64,000 nt of DNA from Prorocentrum cordatum (lineage: Eukaryota; Sar; Dinophyceae; Prorocentrales; Prorocentraceae). Position 1 is the first letter of the stretch. Every line of letters starts with the position of its first letter. The stretch lies in contig CAUYUJ010018318.1 in the NCBI GenBank assembly GCA_963575745.1, forward strand, positions 124,001-188,000, read 5' to 3'. The notes under the pieces are model-generated. The model was not told where the DNA came from, made no database searches, and saw only the letters and a program-made list of their open reading frames with translations. Shown here piece after piece: positions 41,309 through 49,700 of this stretch. The translations under genes were made by a program, and so were the position numbers.

Positions 41309-41976
41309 CCAGTCGTAAGAGTCCTCGTCGGGGTCCTCCTCATACGCTCCTCTTGCGCTCCCGCCCGACTCCCCCGAATCGTCCTGGCCTGGGCTTCTCC
41401 TTGCGCCGGTCCGGCAGGGCCAGGGACGACCGGCGCGCTCCCGAGGTCTGCGGGTGCCGGGGGTGGCTCCTCCGGGGGAGGCTCTTCCGCTTCCCGCGCG
41501 GGGTCGGGGCCCCCCTCCGCCCGTCGCTGCACCGGGACCACCCCGGGTCCCAGGGCCGCACGGAGGGCCCCCTCATGATCTCCTTCCTCGAGTAGCTTCT
41601 TCGCGGCCTCGGGCCTGCGGGTGAGCTCCGGGGGCCCGACCCCGGAGGCGAACGCGAGGGCGCGCCGCGACTCCGTGAAGAACGCCAGGTGAACCTCGGA
41701 GTACGACTCCTCCAGGGAGGCCACGAGGTCTTCGTGCGCGCAGCCCCGGGCTTCCCAGTCACCGGGCGTGTCGAGGACGCCCAAGAGGGTGATGAGGCGC
41801 GCCCGGAGGAGACGGTGACGCTCCTCGACGTGCTGGGGGCCCGCTATCCCCTGCATGGAGCGTGATCCGGAGGCTGGGCCGGGCGACGAATGGGTCGGCG
41901 CCTGCCGCTCCCCCCGCCGTCCCGGATGCGGGCGCGGCGCCCGCAGCCCCCTCCGGCGGGGGCTCCGGCTGGGCAC
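41170..41976 (-). CDS. element ORF segment, helical
   Basis: A possible start at ATG 41856-41854 (MQGIAGPQHVEERHRLLRAR). Continues LITLLGVLDTPGDWEARG, EDLVASLEESYSEVHLAFFT and EAAKKLLEEGDHEGALRAAL. After about 41330 the better coding frame is that of 40916-41308. Unrecognised. Confidence 0.45.
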   Translation of the reverse strand: MPSRSPRRRGLRAPRPHPGRRGERQAPTHSSPGPASGSRSMQGIAGPQHVEERHRLLRARLITLLGVLDTPGDWEARGCAHEDLVASLEESYSEVHLAFFTESRRALAFASGVGPPELTRRPEAAKKLLEEGDHEGALRAALGPGVVPVQRRAEGGPDPAREAEEPPPEEPPPAPADLGSAPVVPGPAGPAQGEAQARTIRGSRAGAQEERMRRTPTRTLTTGWPAGSRKGWRRTGCAPPCCRRAATLSGRPFPQAGWSCGSPRSCRR

Positions 41977-42385
41977 GCGCCCGGACTCGCTCCACTTCCT
42001 CCGCCTGCTCCAGGGCCCTCCAGATCACGCGCTGGTCGCTGGCGGCGGGGAAGCGCAGCCTCCGGAGGTCATCCACCGACGCCAGGACGTACTCCCTGCC
42101 CGGCGTGTCCCTCCACTGCCGCAGGTTCCCTTGTACCGAATGGTAGTGGTAGTAGTAGGCTCTGTCCTGGCTGGGTGGAGTGGAGCCGCCGGGCGTAGGG
42201 GTGAGCAGCCCCAGGGGTCTCTTCCGCAGGGTGCTGTGGGCATTCCCAGACGTGGGGGACGGTGTCGCAGTTCGTGGACGGAGAGAGGGCGACCCCGAGC
42301 TGCTCGTCCAGGGCCCTCCAAGCGGTAACCACGGCCGACGTCTCCCCGCACCGCTCGACCCCGTGCACCAGGGAGTGGGACCCAT
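41759..42385 (-). CDS. element ORF segment
   Basis: From about 42215 it reads SQDRAYYYHYHSVQGNLRQW, PGREYVLASVDDLRRLRFPA and ASDQRVIWRALEQAEEVERV, then an alanine/proline-rich tail. The upstream part of the frame is shadow; coding enters from the frame at 42069-43403. Confidence 0.45.
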   Translation of the reverse strand: MGPTPWCTGSSGAGRRRPWLPLGGPWTSSSGSPSLRPRTATPSPTSGNAHSTLRKRPLGLLTPTPGGSTPPSQDRAYYYHYHSVQGNLRQWRDTPGREYVLASVDDLRRLRFPAASDQRVIWRALEQAEEVERVRARAQPEPPPEGAAGAAPASGTAGGAAGADPFVARPSLRITLHAGDSGPPARRGASPSPPGAPHHPLGRPRHAR

Positions 42386-43403
42386 CCGAGCGGCGTTCCA
42401 CTAGGGCCAAGACCGAGGAAGGTGGGCCCCGCATGGTTGCGATCACGCATGCGGTCCGAAGTGGAGGGGGCTCCGCCGGGGGCGGGGGGGCGCCTTGGGG
42501 CCCGGCGCCCGCTGCGGGCGCCGTGCTCCTCCCTCCGCTGCCCGGCGCGGGACCCCCGGCCGCCGGGAACGCTGGGGCGGCCTTGTATGGCACAGCTGAG
42601 CCCCCCGCGCCCTGGGCTGGCGCGCCACCCCCTGCTGTCGCCCCGTGACCTCCATCCTTCGGGGGTGGGGGCCCCGCCGGTGGGGGGACGCCCCCGGGCC
42701 CGCTGGGCGCCCCTCTCCCCGGAGCACCCGTTGCCGGGCCTCCCTCCCCCTTTCCTCCCCCGCCGGGGGCCTGGGATGGTGGGGGGGGACTGTAGCGCAC
42801 GCTGCAGCCTGGCACCGTCGCGCGCGCATCCGCTTCCGGGGGTCCCTCTTCGCGCGGCGGCGGCGCGGGGAGGTAGATCCGCGCGATGTGGGCGTAGGGC
42901 TTGACGTCCAGGTCGTAGTAGTCGGGGTTGTCGTTCCGCGCTCCCCGCACGACCCCGTTTACGTAGGTGTCGTAGGTCAAGCTGTGGTAGATCACCCGCG
43001 CGCCTGGCAGCAGGTCGATGTGGCGGGCCCTCGGGCCCAGCCCCCTCCTGCTCTCCCCCTCCCGGGCGGGTGCGGGTCTCTCCGGAGGCCTCGGCTTCGG
43101 GCTCCCGCCTTTGGGCGGGGGGGCGGGGCGTCCTGGGCGGCCATCCCCTGGGGCCGCTTCCCAGCCTTCCGCTGGCTCCTCGGTCAGGCGCGCCCTTGCC
43201 GGGCCTCCCCCCTCTTGAGGGGGGCCGTCCGTGCTGGACCTCGCCCCGGAAGGGGCTCCCCCCGAGGGTCGGGGGCGCTCGGGCGGGGGCTCCTGGGCCT
43301 GGCCCTCCCCGCTCCGCCCGGGGTCCGCGGCCCCTCCCCCGGAGGTTTGGGGGGCCCCCCACGCGGTGGGCTCCCTCCGGGGGGGGCGACACGCGCCAAG
43401 TAA
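42069..43403 (-). CDS. element ORF segment D, proline-rich then globular
   Basis: In the same frame as ORF C but after its double stop (TAG TGA at 43409-43404). Open from 43403: LGACRPPRREPTAWGAPQ, a long proline/glycine-rich stretch, then ARHIDLLPGARVIYHSLTYD, TYVNGVVRGARNDNPDYYDL and VKPYAHIARIYLPAPP. A second low-complexity stretch follows, then CVIATMRGPPSSVLALVERR and NCDTVPHVWECPQHPAEETP, where coding shifts to the 41759-42385 frame. No ATG near its start. No family recognised. Confidence 0.5.
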   Translation of the reverse strand, partial: LLGACRPPRREPTAWGAPQTSGGGAADPGRSGEGQAQEPPPERPRPSGGAPSGARSSTDGPPQEGGGPARARLTEEPAEGWEAAPGDGRPGRPAPPPKGGSPKPRPPERPAPAREGESRRGLGPRARHIDLLPGARVIYHSLTYDTYVNGVVRGARNDNPDYYDLDVKPYAHIARIYLPAPPPREEGPPEADARATVPGCSVRYSPPPPSQAPGGGGKGEGGPATGAPGRGAPSGPGGVPPPAGPPPPKDGGHGATAGGGAPAQGAGGSAVPYKAAPAFPAAGGPAPGSGGRSTAPAAGAGPQGAPPPPAEPPPLRTACVIATMRGPPSSVLALVERRSDGSHSLVHGVERCGETSAVVTAWRALDEQLGVALSPSTNCDTVPHVWECPQHPAEETPGAAHPYARRLHSTQPGQSLLLPLPFGTREPAAVEGHAGQGVRPGVGG

Positions 43404-43406
43404 TCA

Positions 43407-44048
43407 CTATAGGCAGCCTGGTGGATCTCCTCTATATACCACCTCCTCCCGCTTCTGGTTGATAAGGCCCGTGTAGTACTTGGCGAAGTTTTCGTGCCGG
43501 GTCATCCCGGGGTCGGAGGGGTGCCAGTCGCGCAGGACCCTCTGGGCCACCTCCGCGGGCTGCCGGTACAGGTACTGCCTCGCCCTGAAGTCCGGGGGGT
43601 AGTCCGCGAGGTGGCCCCGCACCTGGGTGTGGAGATCCTCCCACCCCTCGTTGTCCAGCTGGTCAGCCAGGGGCCCGTAATCCTCCACCTGGGACAGGAA
43701 GGCGCGGGCAACGTCCAGGGCCCGGTCGGGGTCGAAGTCGCTGCTCCCGCACCGCCGCACGAAGTCGCGCCAGAACTTGGAGTGCCACTCCCCGCCCCTC
43801 TGGAAGTTGCGGATCGCCCCCCCCTCCGTCGTCCTGGCATGGGACCTCTCCGCCCCCCGGACGACCAGGGTCGGCCCCCCACGGATGTGGGTCCGGGGGT
43901 CGCCGATCCCGTCCCCCACGTCCGCATCAGGGGGCGGTCCCTCATCCTGAAGGATCAGCCTGAGCAGGAGGGCGGCCGCCTCCGGTCGGCCCATAGCCAC
44001 CAGGTCCCTATGCATCTGCGCCACGGCCTCCTGATGCAGGGGGTTCAT
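43407..44048 (-). CDS. element ORF C, start overlaps the previous stop (ATGA)
   Basis: ATG at 44048-44046 overlaps the TGA stop of the protease-like frame (44047-44045). 213 residues: MNPLHQEAVAQMHRDLVAMG, RPEAAALLLRLILQDEG, FWRDFVRRCGSSDFDPDRAL, DVARAFLSQVEDYGPLADQL, PDFRARQYLYRQPAEVAQRV and ENFAKYYTGLINQKREEVV. Mostly helical, no known domain. An ATGA overlap suggests translation by termination and restart. It ends in two consecutive stops, after which the frame stays open (segment D). Confidence 0.6.
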   Translation of the reverse strand: MNPLHQEAVAQMHRDLVAMGRPEAAALLLRLILQDEGPPPDADVGDGIGDPRTHIRGGPTLVVRGAERSHARTTEGGAIRNFQRGGEWHSKFWRDFVRRCGSSDFDPDRALDVARAFLSQVEDYGPLADQLDNEGWEDLHTQVRGHLADYPPDFRARQYLYRQPAEVAQRVLRDWHPSDPGMTRHENFAKYYTGLINQKREEVVYRGDPPGCL

Positions 44049-44932
44049 AGCGCGCGCGGGAGGGGCCCCCACCACCTCGGTCGCGCCCGCGGGGGCGCCC
44101 CCCCTTCCCGAGGAGCTCCGCCCGCGTGGAAGGGGTAGAGGGTCAGGCTCTCCGTGGTCGGGTCCCGCCAGGCCTTCCACTGTCCGGGGCGAGCAGGCAG
44201 GCCCCCTGAGGGGGCAGGCAGGGTCGCCGTGCAGCAGACGTGGCCTGACGCGTTCTGGACGATCGGCAGCCCCCGGGCGCCAAGCTCCCAGAGGTCAATA
44301 ACTCCCTGCGAATGGAGAATGTCCATCCCGAGGTACCGCTGGTCTGGGACCCCCAGGGTCAGGTCCATGTCCCGGAGGTCGGCACCAAGCAGCTCCGCCG
44401 AACGGATGGTGTACTCCCTCCCGTTCGCCGCCAGGCGGAAGTTCCAGGCCCGGCGTGCTTGGGCGCTGCCCTGCCCGAGTCCCGGGAACAGGTGGGGCTC
44501 CTCGTCCACCCGGAGGCCTCTTATGAAGTCGAGTCCGAGGGTGCGGGCGACCTGCAGGTACTTGACCCGGAAGTCGGACCCATGGAACGTCATGCCTCCG
44601 TTGGCGGCGTCGACCGCGACCAAGAGTCGCGGGTTGACGTCCGGCTCCAGGCGGGGCGCGAGGGGCACCTCGGAGGCTCCCTCCACCGTCCATCCTGAGG
44701 CCTCCTGCCCGGCCGGGATGAAGTCCGCCGGGTCGTCCTCCGTCTCCTCCCCCCCTGGGGTCAGAGGGACTGGCTCCCCTCCAAAGGGGTTCCCCGAGGC
44801 AGACTCCTCCCGCAGCCAATCCCGAAACTTGTGCAGCGCGTGGAGACGGGGTTCCTGCCGGCGGCGGCAGAGCTGGCGACGCCGCTCGGGGTACTCCCGG
44901 AGGAGGGCGAGGAAGGTCTTGCCGCCCCCCAG
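44045..44932 (-). CDS. retropepsin-like domain in the -1 frame
   Basis: Entered from the zinc-finger ORF at the six-G run (complement of 44925-44930): LGGGKTFLALLREYPERRRQ, HALHKFRDWLREESASGNPF and DDPADFIPAGQEASGW. Then VNPRLLVAVDAANGGMTFHG, YLQVARTLGLDFIRGL, and the segment DQRYLGMDILHSQGVIDLWE, which resembles the second half of retroviral-type aspartic proteases (xxLGMDxL). The catalytic DTG/DSG would fall at VDAANGG, which is not canonical, so activity is doubtful. Upstream bases of this frame (44932-46249) are shadow. Confidence 0.5.
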   Translation of the reverse strand: MGGGKTFLALLREYPERRRQLCRRRQEPRLHALHKFRDWLREESASGNPFGGEPVPLTPGGEETEDDPADFIPAGQEASGWTVEGASEVPLAPRLEPDVNPRLLVAVDAANGGMTFHGSDFRVKYLQVARTLGLDFIRGLRVDEEPHLFPGLGQGSAQARRAWNFRLAANGREYTIRSAELLGADLRDMDLTLGVPDQRYLGMDILHSQGVIDLWELGARGLPIVQNASGHVCCTATLPAPSGGLPARPGQWKAWRDPTTESLTLYPFHAGGAPREGGAPPRARPRWWGPLPRAL

Positions 44933-46737
44933 TCTAGGTGGCTGGGAACGCCTTCGGGGACGCGCAGGGTGGCGCGGTCGAGGTGTGCGACCGCTCGGCG
45001 GTCCCGCGGGGATTCGTCCTCCTCCCGGGGCCCCGCGGGCCAGAGTCCTCCGAGGAAGGCGGATGCCCGCTGCGTGAGTGCGCCGGCTCCCGCACGCTCC
45101 CTCGTCTGGACTGGCCGCCTCGGGTCGCGAGGGTCGGCGACCAAGGCAGGGCCTCGGTCCTCCCCGATCACCAGCCGGACGAGGCGGCTGTCTGGGGGCG
45201 GGGGCAAGGGGGCCTCCGTAAGTCCCGTCTTCCACGGATCTGGAAACTTGGCCCGCGCCCTGCGCCCCTCCGTGGTGAAGATCAGGCGCATCACCAGGAA
45301 CCTCCAAATCTCCTCCGTCTGCTTCTTGGCTACCACCAGGTGCGCGCCTGCCCCCATCCTGCAGAGGTGGCAACAGATGTAGCGGGAGGTCCCGTTGGCC
45401 CCGACGAATAGAGTGTGGGGGGCCACCCGCGCGTGGACACAGGGCACCTCCATGACTCCCATGCCGCGCCGCACGCGGAGTTTGGGCGCGGTCCCTCCCA
45501 CCTGGCCGCCTGCCGCCTCCACGTGATGCCGGATGACGGCGATCCGCTTGCGCTGGCCGCCTCCGACGCTCTGCTCCTCGATGACCCTCGGGAGGTCCTC
45601 CACGCCCGGCTTCGCCTCCCCTCCCGCACCGGGTGGGTCCCGAGCCGCAGGGGGGGGGCCCTCCTTGGCCCGGACTGGGGAGGGTGATCCCCTCCCCCGG
45701 CTTTCCGAGGAGGCGCCCCGGCTCCGTTCCCGGGGCCGGGGTCGTCCCAGGCTTCCGCTCCTCCCCCGCTCTGGGGAGCCGTCCTTGGGCGGGCGGTCTT
45801 CCGGTTGGGCCGGCGCGGGGGGGCCCCTCGGGTGGTGGTGGCGGCACTTGCAGCCTGGCGTCTTGCAGGGGCGGCTTTTCCAGTAGTACCGGCACACCCC
45901 TGGGGGGGCTGGGTGTTGTCGTAGTACTTCCAGCGCTTGCGCGACGTGGGCCCACTCCCCTTCCCCAAGCGAGACTTCCCTCGGGACTTCCCTCGGCCGC
46001 CCTGTGGCTCTTTCCCCCGCCCACGCCCCTTTCCTCCTTTCGGGGGTGTGCCGGGCCTCTTCCCCTTCCCGGTGGGACGGCCCTGCGGGGGTGAAGTCCC
46101 ACGTCGGAGACCCAGGACGAAGTCCTGCAGGGTGAGGGTCGTCTGGGGTTCGGTCTCGCGGTCCCCCTCGGGGTTCCGCTCGGTGTACCTGGCCCACGCT
46201 TCCGCTCCCCTCTCGGTCCGCGCGCCGCATCCGCTCGGCCAGGAGCCATTCCCTCTTGTGGCAGGGCTCGCCGCAGCTACCGCAGCTATCCCTCCTCCCC
46301 GGGCGGTTGGGGCCGCTCTGGCACTTCGGGCACCACCGCGCCCTTACCTTGGTCAGGAAGTGCGCGGAGCAGTTCTCGCAGCGACTCCGACGGTCCCCCA
46401 CCTCCTTCCTGCAGCCGAGGCATAGCCAGAGGCCACCCGGCTGGGCAGGAGGGCGGGGCTCACGCGGCTCTGCCGTGGGAGGCTCGGCCCTTCTGGGGCT
46501 GCGGGACCTAGGGGGCGGCGAATCCCGCGCGCGGAGCCCAGGCTCCCCCCCGGTCCGCTTCCACGGGGGGCTGGGGCTCCTCTTGCGGGGGCCAAGCGAG
46601 ACTTCCTGCCGGACGGAGCCCCTGGGGGTGGACACGCGCCGCACGCCCGCGCGGTCCGGTGCCGGCGGCGGGCGGGGTCCAACTTTGCTCCCCGACCCTC
46701 CTCGCCGGCGCAGGGATCGCTCACGAGGGGCACGACT
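44761..46737 (-). CDS. element ORF2, zinc-ribbon and CCCH protein in frame after TAG
   Basis: The ORF1 frame continues past TAG 46740-46738 (SRAPRERSLRRRGGSGSKVG) with no ATG nearby. Domains in order: arginine/serine-rich start; paired zinc ribbons (LWLCLGCRKEVGDRRSRCEN, then WCPKCQSG and RDSCGSCGEPCHKREW); a CCCH-like finger (GVCRYYWKSRPCKTPGCKCR, HHH); a basic/proline linker; and a globular part (KRIAVIRHHVEAAGGQVGG, TSRYICCHLCRMGAGAHLVV). The useful frame ends at about 44930, where the protease-like frame takes over. It looks like a nucleocapsid-type RNA-binding region. Confidence 0.6.
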   Translation of the reverse strand, partial: SRAPRERSLRRRGGSGSKVGPRPPPAPDRAGVRRVSTPRGSVRQEVSLGPRKRSPSPPWKRTGGEPGLRARDSPPPRSRSPRRAEPPTAEPREPRPPAQPGGLWLCLGCRKEVGDRRSRCENCSAHFLTKVRARWCPKCQSGPNRPGRRDSCGSCGEPCHKREWLLAERMRRADREGSGSVGQVHRAEPRGGPRDRTPDDPHPAGLRPGSPTWDFTPAGPSHREGEEARHTPERRKGAWAGERATGRPREVPREVSLGEGEWAHVAQALEVLRQHPAPPGVCRYYWKSRPCKTPGCKCRHHHPRGPPAPAQPEDRPPKDGSPERGRSGSLGRPRPRERSRGASSESRGRGSPSPVRAKEGPPPAARDPPGAGGEAKPGVEDLPRVIEEQSVGGGQRKRIAVIRHHVEAAGGQVGGTAPKLRVRRGMGVMEVPCVHARVAPHTLFVGANGTSRYICCHLCRMGAGAHLVVAKKQTEEIWRFLVMRLIFTTEGRRARAKFPDPWKTGLTEAPLPPPPDSRLVRLVIGEDRGPALVADPRDPRRPVQTRERAGAGALTQRASAFLGGLWPAGPREEDESPRDRRAVAHLDRATLRVPEGVPSHLDWGAARPSSPSSGSTPSGVASSAAAGRNPVSTRCTSFGIGCGRSLPRGTPLEGSQSL

Positions 46738-49700
46738 CTACACCCTTCCCCTTCGGTCTGGTCCCTCTGGGTGTGCCCGCCGCCCCGCGCTCCGGGGGCG
46801 CGTGTGCTCTTCCGGTCGAGGGCGCCGTGAGGCGTGCGCTCCTCGGCCCGGGTCGCGGCGGGGGCTGACGGGCGAGCGACGGCGGGACCCCTTGATCCGC
46901 CGTGGGGACTCGGAGGCCCCAGCGTCCCTCCGGCTCGGGCGGCTGTCCCGGGGGGCCCTGCTCCCTCCCCTCCCGCCGCTCGCGCTTTCCCCTCTGCGAG
47001 CCTCGGCGGTGTCCTCATTTCCCCTGCTTCTCCGGCGCTCCGTGGGGGGGCGTGGGGCGAGGCTTTCGGCGGCTGGTTTCCCATCCCCGGCCTGCCTGCT
47101 CCGGCCACTGGCGGCCTTTTCGCGCTCGCTCTCCGACGATCCGCTCTCTTCTTCCTCCTCACACTTGGCCCCCCCCTTCTCTCCCTTCGGCCTCTTTCCG
47201 AAAGTGGGTGCCCCTTTGGTCGTTATTCCTCCATTCTCGAAGGTGGAGTCCGGCGGAGGGTAGACCGTGCCCTTCTTCATCTCACTCAGGAACGTGTCGA
47301 CCAGCCGCTGGGGGTACTTCCGCCTGTTCCCCCACTCCGCCTCCCCCCACCCCGCTCCGACGCTCCGGGCGTAGCGGTACCATTGGGTGCGGATCTGGGC
47401 GCCGTGCTTCTCGTCCTTCCCCAGGAGGTCCAGCATGTCCTGGCCCCGTGCCTCCTCCAGCGCCTGTGTGGCTCGGTTGAACGCGTCCAGGTGCGCCGGG
47501 GGGCCCCCCCCCTCGGTCTCCCTCCGCGGTGGCGGGTCTGGCCCCTTCCCCCCGGTCTCGCCGCTTAGGGCGTCCGTGGCGGCTCCGGGCGATGCCCCGC
47601 CGATGCCGCCTTCCTCCCTCTGGAGTTGAGGGTCCGAAGGCCCTTCACCCCCCCCTGCGGGTTTGGGTGGGTGGAGAATTTCGCCGACGGCATCTGGGGC
47701 CGGGGGCGCCTCTGCTTGGCGCGGGCGGGGCCACACGTCCCGGTAGCGGATCCAGGTGAAGGCCTCCGGCGTGGGCCCCAGTGCGAGGGCGTGCCCCTGG
47801 TTGAGGAACAGCCAGGCGTCGGGGGAGTCGCCGCTCGCGCGGCTGGGAATCCGCGTCTCGCGGAGGTAGGCGTCCTGGAGCGTGCACACGTGGAGGTCGA
47901 CGCTGGTGAGGGCGGGGCCTCCCAGTAAGGGAAACTCTCGGTAGTCTCTTCCCGAGTGCGGGACGGCGGCTCCCGCCCGGAGTGCGTCGTCCGGCGGCGC
48001 ATCGCCGGCCGCCTCCAGCAGCTCCGCCCGGTAGCGGGTGGCCAGGGCGTGCACTTCCTCCTGATGAGGGGGGGTGCCGTGCTGCCGCCACCCTCCCTCC
48101 GGTTCGCCTTCCTGCAGCCCCAGCTTCTCCCGCATGAGATGGGCATGGGGCCCCGTGGGGTGGAGGTACTGGCCGAAGTCGAGCGTGCCCCAAGCCGCGC
48201 GGCGCGGGCAGGTAATGCACGCCAGCACCCCCGGGGCGGGCGCCTGTGTGGCGCTCTGCTCGGGCTCCCCCCTTCCCGTGGTGGGGGGGTCCCCCGGGGG
48301 TGTCTCCGCGCCCCGGTTGGCGTTCTGCCCGCCGCGGGTCTTCGGGCGGGGCTTCGGTCCCTTCCGGAGCGCAGCCATGCGGGCATCCACCGCCGCGGGC
48401 GTCACGAGGGGGAGCTTGTGGAACCCTCCGAAGCGGAAGAAGAGCAACCTGGTCTCCATGGGGAGGCCCTTCAGATCATTGATCTTCTGGTGGGCGTCCC
48501 GGCAGCCGCTCCCCCGCCAGCGCGTGCTGTGGCAATTGAAACGGATGCAAATCCTCTTGCCCTGCGGGTTCTTAGGGACACCCGCCAGGGCCGCCTTATG
48601 CTCCTCCGCCTCCAGGGCCGTGCCGATGGGGCACTGCGGGTTGTCGTCCTGGCCGGCGCGCCCCGCCGGGGGCGGGGGTGGCACCTTCGCTCTGTTCGTC
48701 CGCGAGAGGGCAGACAGGGCGGACCGTTGCTCCCAAGACTTACGGGACACCACCCGGGCTCGAAAGAACCCGTTGGGGTGGTCCAGCTGGAAGGAGAGGG
48801 GCATCTGGAATCGCGGCTGGCCTCCCGGCCCCTCCAAGAGGTGGAGCCTGAACTCCTCCTCGGTGGGGTTCTGGTTTCTGAGGTCGCGGAGGGCCCGCTG
48901 GGCGATCAGTCGGATGCCGTCCCACCAGTCCCAGTGGAGCTCCTCCCAGATCGCGAAGAGGTCCCCCTCCGTCCACTGGTTGGGGTCATCGAGGTTGAGC
49001 TGCACCAGCCTCCTCAAGGCGTCCCGCCTCTCCCTCTCGTGGTCTTGGCCGTAGAACAGGCAGAAGGTGGTGATGCTCCGGTGGGCCTGGTCGGTCCAGA
49101 CGGCGAGGATCTTGGTCCAGGCGGGGCGCTTCTCCATGTGGGCGGGGTCCGAATGTGGGATGAACCGTTCGAACTCCTCCCGAGTGGTCCGCGGGAAGTC
49201 CGATGCTCCCAGGGACCACTTGGCCATCCGTTCCAGGTCGCGGCCCCCCGAGAAGCCCCCCGCGATGGCGTAGGCAATCCGGTTCACGACCAGGACGGGG
49301 CAGCCTCCCTCGTGCATGATCACCCAGCGTCCGTCTCCTCCCCTCCGGGCTGCGTCGCATAGCTCCCTTCCGACGAGGCCCGGGCAAAGGGCGACGTAGA
49401 AGGCGTTGAACCCCCGGGCGGTGTAGACCGCCAGCCGGCACTCCGTCTTCTTGAGGTAGCCCAGGGAGCCCTCCACGTTCTTGGAGTCGTCGGCCTCCAT
49501 GCGCTGGGAGAGGTTGAGGTGCTGAACCAAGAGGCGGGAGTTCGGGTCAGTGAAAATCCCCGCCTGCTCTTCCCCCCCTGCCCCGGCGCGTCCTGTGGCG
49601 CCCCTTGGTGGGGCGATCCCATGAATGGCATCCCACTGCGCAGCGGGCGGGAGGGGGTTCGAGCCGCCGGACGGCGCGGGGCGCGTGTCACGGCATTCCC

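Noticed and set aside
44932-46249. upstream part of the frame ending at 44045
   Set aside because: The neighbouring frame carries the zinc fingers here; only the part after the G6 run is taken as coding.
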